Positions 1 through 8,606 of a DNA stretch of 38,380 nt are shown here, piece by piece (positions within the stretch are counted from its first letter, which is position 1; each line of letters opens with the position of its first letter). The notes beneath the pieces were generated by a model. It made no database searches and was not told the origin of the DNA. It saw only the letters and a program-made list of their open reading frames with translations. The position numbers and the translations under genes are program-made. This stretch comes from Amycolatopsis regifaucium (GTDB lineage: Bacteria; Actinomycetota; Actinomycetes; Mycobacteriales; Pseudonocardiaceae), in contig NZ_LQCI01000005.1 of the NCBI RefSeq assembly GCF_001613935.1, positions 1 through 38,380 of the forward strand, read 5' to 3'.

Positions 1-585
1 TGGTACGTCGAGCCGTACCAGCGCGACGACAGGGGCGCGAAGCTCTTCCGCGTCGAATCACCCACCGGGACCTGGACGAACTACACGCACACGCTGGAAT
101 CGTGGGAGGCGAACAACAACTCGTTCGCCGCCGTGACCCCCGACGCGCGCTGGATGGTGGCGGGCGAGTGGGGCACGATGGACCGGCTGCTCGTGCACCC
201 GATGCCCGGTGTCGCGCATACGAATCCGGCGGCGGACCTCCCGTACGCGTCCGCGATCCGGCTCGACCGGCCGGTGCGGGACATCCAAGGCTGCGACTTC
301 GTCACCGCGACGCGGCTGCTGTGCGCGTCCGACGATCCCGAAGGCTCGCTGTTCGGGACCACCAAACCGTTGCTGCAGGTGGATCTCTCCGGTGCGCCGG
401 CCGGTGCGGACGTGACCGGACGGGTGACCTCGCTGGGGCAGTTGCCACTGAAGAGCATCTGTAGCGGGAACTTCGAGACCGAGGGCATCGACGTCGCCGC
501 CGATGGGACCCTGCGGGTGATCGTGCTGTCGCCGTCGTGGTGTGTGGCGTTCGACAGCAAGACCTGGCGGTTCCGGAAGGCGTAG
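1..585 (+). CDS. C-terminal part of a probable secreted protein (5' end outside window)
   Basis: The frame is open from the first base to a TAG stop, so the start lies upstream of the window. About 194 residues are visible. They read like the last blades of an extracellular beta-propeller or WD-like protein: repeated short strands, many Trp, Asn and Thr, and four cysteines (in the QGCDF, RLLCAS, SICSG and SPSWCV stretches), as expected for an exported disulphide-bonded protein. I recognise no catalytic motif. The secreted protein encoded at 21300-22499 has a loosely similar texture, including an MQG/IQG turn followed by a cysteine-rich segment, so the two may be distant relatives; this is an impression, not an alignment. 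The gene converges on the RND pump gene and a long palindrome separates them. Confidence 0.6.
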   Translation, partial: WYVEPYQRDDRGAKLFRVESPTGTWTNYTHTLESWEANNNSFAAVTPDARWMVAGEWGTMDRLLVHPMPGVAHTNPAADLPYASAIRLDRPVRDIQGCDFVTATRLLCASDDPEGSLFGTTKPLLQVDLSGAPAGADVTGRVTSLGQLPLKSICSGNFETEGIDVAADGTLRVIVLSPSWCVAFDSKTWRFRKA

Positions 586-610
586 GCGCGAGCCGGTCAA
601 ACCTTCCCCA

Positions 611-665
611 GTACATGATGGCCCCCTTCCTTGCGCCTAGCGCAAGGAAGGGGGCCATCATGTAC
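611..665. repeat. Long palindrome, family 1 variant (bidirectional terminator or dispersed repeat)
   Basis: Perfect inverted repeat with 26-base arms (611-636 and 640-665) and a 3-base loop. It sits between two convergent stop codons (585 and 674). The apex reads TTGCG-loop-CGCAA, like the other family members at 7072, 26490 and 31746, but the outer arm (ATGATGGCCCCC) differs from their ATGAAGG. There is no T-tract on either side, so termination would be of the U-less kind found in actinobacteria. Confidence 0.85.
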
Positions 666-673
666 TTCGCCGC

Positions 674-3600
674 CTACGAAGCCGGCTCCGGAGTCAGCGT
701 CTCGGAGGCAGGTGCCGAGGACCGCTTCGCGTCCTTCTTCGCGCGGCGCTTCTCTTTCCGGATCTCGACCATCGTGTACAGCGTCGGCACCAGGATCAGC
801 GTCAGCAGGGTCGAGCTGACCAGCCCGCCGATGACCACGATCGCGAGCGGCTGGCCGATGAACCCGCCCTGTCCGGTCAGGCCGAGCGCCATCGGGACCA
901 GGGCGAAGATGGTCGCGGCCGCGGTCATCAGGATCGGCCGCAGCCGCCGCCTGCCGCCTTCGGTCACCGCCTCGGCGACACTCATCCCCGAAGCCCGGTA
1001 CTGGTTGATCAGGTCGATCAGCACGATCGCGTTGGTCACCACGATGCCGACGAGCATCAGCATCCCGATCAGCGCGGGCAGGCCGAGCGCGGTCCCGGTG
1101 GCCAGCAGCAGCCCGATCGCGCCGGTCGCCGCGAACGGGATCGACACCAGCAGGATCAGCGGCTGGAGCAGGCTGCGGAACGTCGCGACCATGATCAGGT
1201 ACACGATCGCGATCGCGGCCAGCAGCGCGAGGAACAGGTTCCCGAACGCCTCCTGCTGGTCCTCGCTGACCCCGCCGAGCTTGTACGCCGCGCCACCGGT
1301 GAAGGTCAGACCGTCCAGTTTGGACTGAATGGCCTTGGTCGTGGCGGCCAGGTCCGCGCCGGTGTTCTTGGCGGTGACCGTGGTGCTCAGCTCACCCGAG
1401 GTGCGGTGCACCGCGGCCGGCCCGTCCACAGTGGACACATTCGCGACCGAGTCGAGCCGGACGACGCCGGTGGCGGCGGGGATCGGCAGCGCCTTGATCG
1501 CGTCCACGGACACCGGGGCCGCCGTGCCCGCACGCAGCACGATGTCCGTGCGCTGCCCGTCCACCGGCAGCTGGGTCACCGTGCGGCCGGCGATGGCCTG
1601 GTTCGCGATCTGGCCGATCGACGTCGCCGAAAGCCCGCTCGCGGCGGCCTTGGCGGCGTCGACCTCGACCTGCACCCGGGGGGAGCCCTGCGCGAGGTCA
1701 CTGGTCACCTCGGTCAGGTCCGGCACCTGCGACAGGGCTTGGCGGACCTGCTCGGCGGCGGGTTTCAGCGCGGCCTCGTCGGGGGCGGTGACGGTGATCG
1801 AGACGCCGTCGGAGTTGAAGCCGGACGCGTCCGCGCCGACCTTGACCTCGCCGAGTTCCGGCCGCTTCAGCTTGTCCCGCAACCGGTTCGACAGCGCGTC
1901 GAGGTCGGTGTCCTTGGCGACGGTGACCGAGATGCCGGTCGACGTCCCGCCCATGCCGAAGAAGCCTGCCCCGCCGATGCTCACCTGGTAGGTCTCCACC
2001 GCGGGTTCGGCGGCGAGTGCCCGCTCCACCGCACCCGCGGCCTTCTCCTTGGCCTCTGAGCTGGTGCCGGGCGGCAGCTTCTGCGACAGGTTCAGCGTCG
2101 TCCCGCCGGACTGGTCGAGGAAGTTCGTGTTCAGCCGCGACGCCAGCCCGACCGTGCCGCCGAAGATGATCAGCGCCAGCAGGACCACGGTGACGCGGCG
2201 CCGGGTGGCGAACCGGATCACCGGCACGTACCCGCGCTGCAGCAGCCCGCGGCGTTCCTTGTCCTCGGCCGCCTGTCGCGTGAGCTCGGCCTCGTGCTCG
2301 TTCGCGGGGGCCTTGGGCGGCTTGAGGAACCAGTACGCGAGCACCGGCACGATCGTGAGCGAGACCAGCAGCGACGCGAGCAGCGCCACGGTGACGGTGA
2401 TCGCGAACGGCGAGAACAGTTCGCCGACGAACCCGCCGACGAAGGCGATCGGCAGGAACACCGCGACCGTGGTGAGGGTGGACGACGTCACCGCGCCCGC
2501 CACCTCGCGCACGCCGTCGAGTACCGCGCGCTGTTTCTCCTCGCCGTACGCCAGATGTCGTTTGATGTTCTCCAGCACCACGATCGAGTCGTCGACGACC
2601 CGCCCGATCGCGATGGTGAGCGCGCCGAGGGTGAGCAGGTTCAGCGAAAGGTCGCCGGTCCACAGCGCCAGCAGCGCCACCACCACCGAAAGCGGGATCG
2701 ACACCGCTGTCACCAGTGTGGACCGCAGCGACATCAGGAACAGCAGGATCACCACGACCGCGAACGCCAGCCCCAGCAGGCCTTCGGTGGTCAGCCCGCT
2801 GATCGCGTCCTTGACCGGGGTGCCCTGGTCGAACACGACGCTCATCTCGGCGCCGATCTTCTTCGACAGTTCAGGCAGCTTGTCCCGCACCGAATCCGAG
2901 ATCGCGACCGCGTTCCCGTTCTCCACCATGGTGATCGAGAGCCCGAGACTCGGCTTGCCGTTGGTGCGCGTGATCGACGTCGGCGGCGCGAAGCCCGCCT
3001 GGACGTCCGCGACGTCACCCAGTTCGACCGGCTTGCCCGCCGCGGCACCGGGACGCGGCGCCGGCGTCAGGTAGAGGTTCCGGATGGTGTCCACAGTGGT
3101 CGGTCCGCCACCGACCTGGACGGTGAGCGTCTTGTCGCCCTCGGTCAGCGTCCCGGCCGGGACCGCGGCACCGGCGGTCTGCAGGGTGGTGGCGATCGAC
3201 GACGGGTCGACACCCGCCGCGGCCAGCTTCGCGTAGTCCAGTGCGATGGTGACCCGCGGCTGCCGCGCACCGGTCACCTCGACCTCGCGGACGCCGTCGA
3301 TTTTGCGCAGTTCCGGCGCGACCTCCCCGGTCAGCGCCGGCGCGAGCGCCTGCGGGTCACCGGTGGTCCCGGCGGCGAGCAGCACCACCGGCAGGTCGTC
3401 GGTGGATCCCGCCGACACCGTCGGCTCGGTGTTCTGCGGCAGCCGCGCCTTGACCCCGTCGACGACGCGCTGGATCTGCCCGACGGCGGCGTCGATGTCC
3501 GTGCCGAACTCGAACTGCGCGGTGATCCGCGACAGGCCCTCCGACGACGTCGAGTTCAGCTCTTCGAGCCCTTTCAAGCCCTGAAGCCCGCCTTCAAGCG

Positions 3601-3799
3601 GCTCGGTGACCTGCCGGTCCACCGCGTCCGGTGAGGCGCCCGCGTACGGCGTGATGATCTGGGCCTGCGGGAACTGCAGCGACGGGAACAGCTGCTGCTT
3701 CAGCTGCGGCAGGGCGAAGGCGCCGAAGCCGATCACCACCAGGGCGAGCAGCCCGATGAGACTTCGGTTGCGCAGGCTCAGTCTGGCCAGCGTGGACAT
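674..3799 (-). CDS. RND (HAE1/AcrB-type) multidrug efflux permease
   Basis: 1041 residues, the usual length of AcrB-like proton-driven pumps of the cytoplasmic membrane. TM1 is at about residues 12-30, followed by the first large porter loop. TM2-6 lie at about 335-500, a second loop spans about 540-850, and TM8-12 lie at about 855-1010. TM4 carries the paired aspartates of the proton relay (VVDD, D403 and D404), the diagnostic residues of the HAE1 group rather than the mycobacterial MmpL group. Gram-positive relatives include SwrC/YerP of Bacillus. No membrane-fusion protein or outer-membrane factor gene lies next to it, so it probably works alone or with a partner elsewhere. Substrates cannot be deduced. 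The ATG start is followed by a typical positively charged N-terminus. Confidence 0.93.
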   Translation of the reverse strand: MSTLARLSLRNRSLIGLLALVVIGFGAFALPQLKQQLFPSLQFPQAQIITPYAGASPDAVDRQVTEPLEGGLQGLKGLEELNSTSSEGLSRITAQFEFGTDIDAAVGQIQRVVDGVKARLPQNTEPTVSAGSTDDLPVVLLAAGTTGDPQALAPALTGEVAPELRKIDGVREVEVTGARQPRVTIALDYAKLAAAGVDPSSIATTLQTAGAAVPAGTLTEGDKTLTVQVGGGPTTVDTIRNLYLTPAPRPGAAAGKPVELGDVADVQAGFAPPTSITRTNGKPSLGLSITMVENGNAVAISDSVRDKLPELSKKIGAEMSVVFDQGTPVKDAISGLTTEGLLGLAFAVVVILLFLMSLRSTLVTAVSIPLSVVVALLALWTGDLSLNLLTLGALTIAIGRVVDDSIVVLENIKRHLAYGEEKQRAVLDGVREVAGAVTSSTLTTVAVFLPIAFVGGFVGELFSPFAITVTVALLASLLVSLTIVPVLAYWFLKPPKAPANEHEAELTRQAAEDKERRGLLQRGYVPVIRFATRRRVTVVLLALIIFGGTVGLASRLNTNFLDQSGGTTLNLSQKLPPGTSSEAKEKAAGAVERALAAEPAVETYQVSIGGAGFFGMGGTSTGISVTVAKDTDLDALSNRLRDKLKRPELGEVKVGADASGFNSDGVSITVTAPDEAALKPAAEQVRQALSQVPDLTEVTSDLAQGSPRVQVEVDAAKAAASGLSATSIGQIANQAIAGRTVTQLPVDGQRTDIVLRAGTAAPVSVDAIKALPIPAATGVVRLDSVANVSTVDGPAAVHRTSGELSTTVTAKNTGADLAATTKAIQSKLDGLTFTGGAAYKLGGVSEDQQEAFGNLFLALLAAIAIVYLIMVATFRSLLQPLILLVSIPFAATGAIGLLLATGTALGLPALIGMLMLVGIVVTNAIVLIDLINQYRASGMSVAEAVTEGGRRRLRPILMTAAATIFALVPMALGLTGQGGFIGQPLAIVVIGGLVSSTLLTLILVPTLYTMVEIRKEKRRAKKDAKRSSAPASETLTPEPAS

Positions 3800-3928
3800 G
3801 ACGGTCTCCCCCAGGAACGGCTCGGGCGGGCGGTTGAGCCGAGCTTTTCATGGCGGGGGGTGGAGTGGATTCACACCACGGGTGGAACCGGAGTACGACT
3901 TCGGGATGAGGCCATCCCCCGAACGGGG

Positions 3929-5032
3929 TCAATTTCGCCGTTCGGTCACCTGGTCGGCTTCCCTGTGCGATTCCTCGTTCACCGATTGTTCCGGTTCGGT
4001 CTCCTCGTTCTGCTGCGGACGTCGCAGCGGGACGGTGGTCCGCTCCCACCGTTTGCGGCCCTCCTCGGCGCGGATCCGTTCGCTGGCCCGTTCCATCTCC
4101 AGCCGCCGCCACTTCCGGCGCTGGCGTTTGGTCGCCTTGGCCGGCCACAGCTCCTGGATCGCGCTGTTGAAATAGGCGCCGCCGACCACCGCGAGCCCGA
4201 TGAAGAACATCAGCAGCAGGAACGCGATCGGCGCGGCCAGCGCGCCGTAGGTGTAACCGGTCTTGGTGATCCAGTTCAGATAGATGCGCAGGCCGACACT
4301 GGAGAGCAGGAACACGATCATGGCGAGCATCGCGCCCGGCAGGCCGCGGTGCCACGGCAGGCGGCGCGGCAGGGAGAGCTTGTAGAGCGTGGTGAGCGCC
4401 AGCACGATCATGCCCCCGAGAACAGGGTAGTACAGCGTGCCGACCCAGTACGAAACCGTGCCGCGCCAGTCGGACGGGAAGAACTGGGGGAGCAGGTCCG
4501 GCCCGATCGCCAGCAGCGGCAGCCCGACCACCAGGATGACCAGCCCGGCCATGTACAGCAGCAGCGCGAAGATCCGCTGCCAGACGTCGTTGCGGACGCC
4601 GTACTGGTCGTGCGCCACGGTGATCGCGTCGACGAACGACGACATCGCCGACGAGCCCGCCCACAGGGAGATCAGGAAGCCGATCGAGACGATCTCACCC
4701 TTGCCGACGAACAGGATGCTGTTGACCGTCGGTTCGATGATGTCGTGGACGGCGTTGTCGCTGAAGATCGTTTTGCTGAAGGTGATGATCCGGTCGTGGA
4801 CCGCGGTCACGACCTCCTGGCCGAACCAGTCGCCGACGAAACCGAGGCAACCGAGGAGTCCGAGCAGCAGGGGCGGCAGCGACAACGTCTGCCAGAACGC
4901 GGCTTCGGCTGCTTCGGAGAAGATGTTGCCTTCCCACGCTTTGTCGAGCGTGCGGCTGAGCAGGCGCAACGGACCTCTGCGGACCTTCGTGGCCCCGGCG
5001 GCCGACTGGTCCCGGCCGTTCTCCTCGCTCAT
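3929..5032 (-). CDS. YihY/BrkB-family inner membrane protein
   Basis: 367 residues from the chosen ATG, which is preceded by a GGAGGAG ribosome site six bases upstream. A longer frame reaching 5083 lacks such a site. The protein has about six membrane helices between residues 45 and 295 and the family's early helix pattern (FWQTLSLPPLLLGLLG at about 46-61). A long charged, Arg/Glu-rich cytoplasmic tail covers the last 60 residues. BrkB/YihY proteins are widespread and were long mislabelled as ribonuclease BN. Their transport substrate is unknown. The gene lies about 130 bases downstream of the RND start on the same strand; that gap holds no gene. Confidence 0.88.
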   Translation of the reverse strand: MSEENGRDQSAAGATKVRRGPLRLLSRTLDKAWEGNIFSEAAEAAFWQTLSLPPLLLGLLGCLGFVGDWFGQEVVTAVHDRIITFSKTIFSDNAVHDIIEPTVNSILFVGKGEIVSIGFLISLWAGSSAMSSFVDAITVAHDQYGVRNDVWQRIFALLLYMAGLVILVVGLPLLAIGPDLLPQFFPSDWRGTVSYWVGTLYYPVLGGMIVLALTTLYKLSLPRRLPWHRGLPGAMLAMIVFLLSSVGLRIYLNWITKTGYTYGALAAPIAFLLLMFFIGLAVVGGAYFNSAIQELWPAKATKRQRRKWRRLEMERASERIRAEEGRKRWERTTVPLRRPQQNEETEPEQSVNEESHREADQVTERRN

Positions 5033-5291
5033 GCAGCTCCTCCGCCAGCGCCGAGCGCCCTTGACGTGTCCAGCATGGTCCATGCTGCGGCATTCGGCTC
5101 GTCACCCCGGCATTTCCGGTGAGTAAACCGACAACGGGGGTGGCGCTTCCGGCGTTCCACGGGCCCGGCGGGTAGGCTCACTCCAGTGCCCTCACCTCAG
5201 GCGCCGGCGTCGCGGCCGGATACCAAAGTGGGGGTTTTCGCTTGTCAGACAGCGGTGAGCAGCGCTTTTGAGGGAGAGGGAGGTGACCGGC

Positions 5292-7046
5292 ATGTCGGAA
5301 ACAGTGGAACGTGATCGTGGCACGTTGGGCGCGCCTCCCGCGGCGAAGGACAGCACCGCCCGGCCGCTGCGTGCCTGGCAGCGCCGCGCGCTGACGAAGT
5401 ACCTGACGAAGAAGCCGAAGGACTTCCTGGCGGTCGCGACGCCGGGCGCGGGCAAGACGGTGTTCGGTCTCCGGATCGCCGCCGAGCTGCTGAGCGACCG
5501 GACCGTCGAAGCGATCACCATCGTCGCGCCGACAGAACACCTGAAGCACCAGTGGGCCGCCTCCGCGGCGGCCGCGGGGATCGCGATCGACTCGAACTTC
5601 CGCAACGGCACAGGTGCCACCTCCCGCGACTACCAGGGTGTCGCGGTCACCTACGCGCAGGTCGCGGCGCATCCGACGTTGCACCGCGTGCGCACCGAGA
5701 ACCGCAAGACCCTGGTCATCCTCGACGAGATCCACCATGGCGGTGACGCGAAGTCCTGGGGTGACGCGGTCCGCGAGGCGTTCACGCCGGCCGTCCGCCG
5801 TCTCGCGCTGACCGGGACGCCGTTCCGCAGCGACGACTCGCAGATCCCGTTCGTCACCTACGAGCCCGACGGCTCGGGTTTCCAGCGCAGCAAGGCCGAC
5901 CACGCCTACGGTTACGCCGACGCGCTCGCCGACGGCGTGGTCCGGCCGGTCGTCTTCCTCGCCTACTCCGGTGAGGCCTCCTGGCGCACGAGCGCGGGGG
6001 AGGAGTTCACCGCGCGGCTCGGCGAGCCGCTGACGGCCGAGCAGAACGCACGGGCCTGGCGCACGGCGCTCGACCCGGCGGGCGAATGGATCCCGGCAGT
6101 GCTGCAGGCCGCCGACACCCGGCTCGCGCAGCTGCGCGCCAACGGCATCCCGGACGCCGGCGGCCTGGTGATCGCCACCGACCAGGAGTCCGCGCGTGCC
6201 TACGCCAAGATCCTGCAGCGTATCTCCGGCCAGAACCCGACGGTCGTCCTGTCCGACGACCCCAAGGCGTCCGGGCGGATCAAGGAGTTCTCCGACTCGA
6301 CCGACCGCTGGCTCGTCGCGGTCCGGATGGTGTCCGAAGGCGTCGACGTCCCGCGCCTGGCCGTCGGCGTCTACGCCACGAGCGCGTCGACCCCGCTGTT
6401 CTTCGCGCAGGCCATCGGCCGGTACGTGCGTTCGCGCAAGCCCGGCGAGACCGCTTCGGTCTTCCTGCCGAGCGTGCCGGTGCTGCTGGAACTCGCCAGT
6501 GAGCTGGAGGCCCAGCGCGACCACGTCCTCGGCAAACCGCACCGCGAGAAGGAAGGCTGGGAGGACGAGCTCCTCGCCCAGGCCAACCGCACCGAGGACG
6601 AGCCGGGCGAAGAGGAGAAGGCGTTCACCTCGCTGGGCGCCTCCGCCGAACTCGACCAGGTCATCTACGACGGCAACTCGTTCGGGACCGCGGTGTTCTC
6701 CGGTTCCGACGAGGAGCAGGAGTACCTCGGGCTGCCGGGGCTGCTCGAACCGGACCAGGTCCGCGCCCTGCTGCGGAAGCGGCAGGAAGAGCAGATCGCC
6801 GACGAGAAGCGGCGTAAGCCCAAGGCCGAGGAGCGGGCGCCGGCGGCGAGGCCGCAGTCGGTCAGCGAACGGCTCGGCAGCCTCCGCAAGGAGCTGAACG
6901 CCCTCGTGGGCGTGCACCACCACCGCACCAAGAAACCGCACGGCGCGATCCACAACGAACTGCGCCGCGTCTGCGGCGGACCGCCCACCGCGATGGCGAC
7001 GGTGGAGCAACTCGAAGAGCGGATCGTCACCCTGCGTTCCTGGTAG
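5292..7046 (+). CDS. DEAD/DEAH-box superfamily 2 helicase
   Basis: 584 residues. The ATG at 5292 has a full anti-Shine-Dalgarno match (GGAGGTGA, 5279-5286) five bases upstream, so upstream TTG and GTG codons are unlikely starts. Motifs in order: Walker A ATPGAGKT (49-56), DEIH box (145-148) after a run of hydrophobics, motif III-like LTGTPFRS (173-180), motif V SEGVDVP (348-354), and motif VI QAIGRYVR (373-380). The second RecA fold ends near residue 400. The rest is a charged, partly coiled C-terminal region with no domain I recognise. The layout resembles XPB/ComFA-like SF2 ATPases acting on duplex DNA. A housekeeping repair or recombination role is more likely than defence because no defence genes surround it. 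It is transcribed away from the BrkB gene across a 259-base gap. Confidence 0.9.
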   Translation: MSETVERDRGTLGAPPAAKDSTARPLRAWQRRALTKYLTKKPKDFLAVATPGAGKTVFGLRIAAELLSDRTVEAITIVAPTEHLKHQWAASAAAAGIAIDSNFRNGTGATSRDYQGVAVTYAQVAAHPTLHRVRTENRKTLVILDEIHHGGDAKSWGDAVREAFTPAVRRLALTGTPFRSDDSQIPFVTYEPDGSGFQRSKADHAYGYADALADGVVRPVVFLAYSGEASWRTSAGEEFTARLGEPLTAEQNARAWRTALDPAGEWIPAVLQAADTRLAQLRANGIPDAGGLVIATDQESARAYAKILQRISGQNPTVVLSDDPKASGRIKEFSDSTDRWLVAVRMVSEGVDVPRLAVGVYATSASTPLFFAQAIGRYVRSRKPGETASVFLPSVPVLLELASELEAQRDHVLGKPHREKEGWEDELLAQANRTEDEPGEEEKAFTSLGASAELDQVIYDGNSFGTAVFSGSDEEQEYLGLPGLLEPDQVRALLRKRQEEQIADEKRRKPKAEERAPAARPQSVSERLGSLRKELNALVGVHHHRTKKPHGAIHNELRRVCGGPPTAMATVEQLEERIVTLRSW

Positions 7047-7071
7047 CGCCTCGCTCGCGCCGGTGCCCACA

Positions 7072-7126
7072 CGCAATGAAGGGGCCTTTCATCGCAAAAT
7101 TTGCGATGAAAGGCCCCTTCATTGCG
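7072..7126. repeat. Long palindrome, family 1
   Basis: Perfect 27-base arms (7072-7098 and 7100-7126) around a single central base. Each arm contains a shorter self-complementary block of the form ATGAAGGGGCCTTTCAT. It lies 25 bases after the helicase stop and is the only one of the six palindromes not placed between convergent genes. It may end helicase transcription before the xyl operon. Confidence 0.9.
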
Positions 7127-7383
7127 GATGGTGACCCGACAACCAACCCACCACGATCACCCTGCGTGAGTAGTGCGGGTCACATTGTCAGCACTCCTGA
7201 TTTTGTCCGCCGTGCTACGGCCACGTTGCCAAACCGTGTCCATTTGATGAGGCTTAATCGATTCAGCCGTCTTCCCCGGAACCCTTTCGGCGGCATATGT
7301 TGTCGCCCACAACATATGCGCGATGGTGCGACCGATCCTCCTCTGGATCGCCGCCCGCGAGCAAGATTCGGAAAGGTTCGAGG
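7127..7383 (+). other. xyl operon leader region
   Basis: This AT-richer stretch of about 260 bases holds no gene. It contains a separated 8-base inverted repeat (GTGACCCG 7131-7138 and CGGGTCAC 7177-7184), -35-like hexamers (TTGTCA 7186-7191, TTGCCA 7226-7231) without a convincing matched -10, and the perfect operator-like palindrome at 7293-7319. The transcription start of the sugar operon is probably here but I cannot place it. Confidence 0.5.
7293..7319. promoter_or_regulatory. Probable ROK-repressor operator of the xyl operon
   Basis: Perfect inverted repeat, 11-base arms GCATATGTTGT and ACAACATATGC with a 5-base spacer, 65 bases upstream of the xylF start. Its AT-rich arms stand out from the surrounding GC-rich DNA. 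ROK repressors bind such two-fold sites through a winged helix-turn-helix, and the operon encodes a ROK repressor as its last gene, so self-regulation is the simple reading. Confidence 0.7.
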
Positions 7384-8517
7384 ATGCGCAGCAGAACCCT
7401 TACCCTCCTCGCCGCGACAGTGGGCGCCGGCCTGGTGCTCTCCGCCTGTGGCGCCAACACCGCGGACTCCGGGAGCGGCAATTCCTCGCAGTCCGCGCCC
7501 GCTCCCGGTGGTGCCGCCGCCGGTGGCAAGGTCGGCGTCATCCTCCCGGAGACGGCCACCTCCGCGCGCTGGGAGTCGTTCGACAAGCCGTTCCTGACCA
7601 AGGCGCTCAAGGACGCGGGCTTCGACGCCGACGTCCAGAACGCGCAGGGCGACGTCCAGAAGTTCACCACGCTGGCCGACGGCATGATCGCGCAGAACGT
7701 CAAGGTCCTGATCATCGCCGCCATCAACGGCGAGGTCGGCGCGGCGGTCGCCCGCAAGGCGCAGGCCGCGGGTATCCCGACGATCGACTACGACCGCCTG
7801 AACCTCGGCGGCAGCTCCGACTACTACGTCTCGTTCGACAACGAGAAGGTCGGTCAGCTCCAGGGCCAGGGCCTCTCCGACGCGCTGAAGGACAAGAAGG
7901 GCGCCGAGGTCGTCATGATCGAGGGGGCCCCCACCGACAACAACGCGACGCTGTTCGCCAATGGCCAGAAGTCGGTGCTGCAGCCGAAGTTCGCCAGCGG
8001 CGACCTGAAGCTCGTGCGCGAGCAGGCCATCGACAACTGGGACAACCAGAAGGGCGGCCAGACCTTCGAGCAGATCTTGACCGACAACAAGGGCAAGGTC
8101 GACGGCGTCGTCGCCGCGAACGACGGTCTCGCCGGCGCGGTCATCACCGTGCTGAAGAAGAACGGCCTCAACGGCAAGGTCCCGGTCACCGGTCAGGACG
8201 CCACCGCGGACGGCCTCATGGCCATCCTGCGCGGCGACCAGTACATGACCGTCTTCAAGCCGATCAAGGAAGAGGCCGAGGCCGCGGCGAAGCTCGCCGT
8301 CCTGCTGGCCAAGGGCGACAAGGCGGGCGCCGACGCGCTGGCCACCGCCAAGGCCAAGGACCCGAAGGGCAACCGCGAGGTCAAGTCCGTGCTCCTCGAG
8401 CCGAAGCTGACCACCAAGGACGGTGTCAAGGAGGTCGTGACGCAGGGCTACGTCAAGGCCGCCGAAATCTGTGGCGGCGAGCTGGCCGCGGCGTGCACGC
8501 AGCTCGGTATCTCCTGA
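7384..8517 (+). CDS. xylF: Xylose-type sugar ABC transporter, substrate-binding lipoprotein
   Basis: 377 residues. The ATG at 7384 starts a lipoprotein signal: basic n-region, hydrophobic core, lipobox LSAC with the modified Cys at 22, then a Gly/Ser/Ala-rich linker. The mature part is a periplasmic-binding-protein type 1 fold of the XylF/RbsB class: the first strand GVILPE, then a region ending NAQGD typical of XylF, and the ligand-contact segment IDYDRLNLGG. It captures a pentose, most likely xylose, at the outer face of the membrane and delivers it to XylH. The sugar is inferred from family resemblance and from the adjacent Rok7B7-type regulator. It is the first and probably most highly expressed gene of the operon. 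Confidence 0.9.
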   Translation: MRSRTLTLLAATVGAGLVLSACGANTADSGSGNSSQSAPAPGGAAAGGKVGVILPETATSARWESFDKPFLTKALKDAGFDADVQNAQGDVQKFTTLADGMIAQNVKVLIIAAINGEVGAAVARKAQAAGIPTIDYDRLNLGGSSDYYVSFDNEKVGQLQGQGLSDALKDKKGAEVVMIEGAPTDNNATLFANGQKSVLQPKFASGDLKLVREQAIDNWDNQKGGQTFEQILTDNKGKVDGVVAANDGLAGAVITVLKKNGLNGKVPVTGQDATADGLMAILRGDQYMTVFKPIKEEAEAAAKLAVLLAKGDKAGADALATAKAKDPKGNREVKSVLLEPKLTTKDGVKEVVTQGYVKAAEICGGELAAACTQLGIS

Positions 8518-8534
8518 CCCGTTAAATCCAGACA

Positions 8535-8578
8535 ACCGGGCCGGGGCGCTTCTCGGAGACAACGCGCCCCGGCCCGGT
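8535..8578 (+). promoter_or_regulatory. GC-rich stem-loop between xylF and xylG
   Basis: Perfect 15-base stem (8535-8549 with 8564-8578) and a 14-base loop, lying in the 89-base gap after the xylF stop. No T-tract follows. Such structures after binding-protein genes commonly stabilise the upstream message or stop part of the transcription, giving more binding protein than membrane components. Confidence 0.75.
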
Positions 8579-8606
8579 ACCCAGCCGGGAGAATTCGAGA
8601 ACCCCC

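Noticed and set aside
3800..3928. Short hairpin with TTTT (about 3823-3848) after GGCTCGG
   Set aside because: The T-run is on the plus strand, where no gene ends. On the minus strand it is the leader of the RND gene. A terminator there has no purpose and the stem is only six or seven pairs.
5268..5291. TTG and GTG starts upstream of the helicase ATG
   Set aside because: The GGAGGTGA at 5279-5286 fits only the ATG at 5292.
5292..7046. Helicase as part of a phage-defence island
   Set aside because: Neighbours are ordinary membrane and transport genes, and no nuclease, methylase or toxin gene lies nearby.
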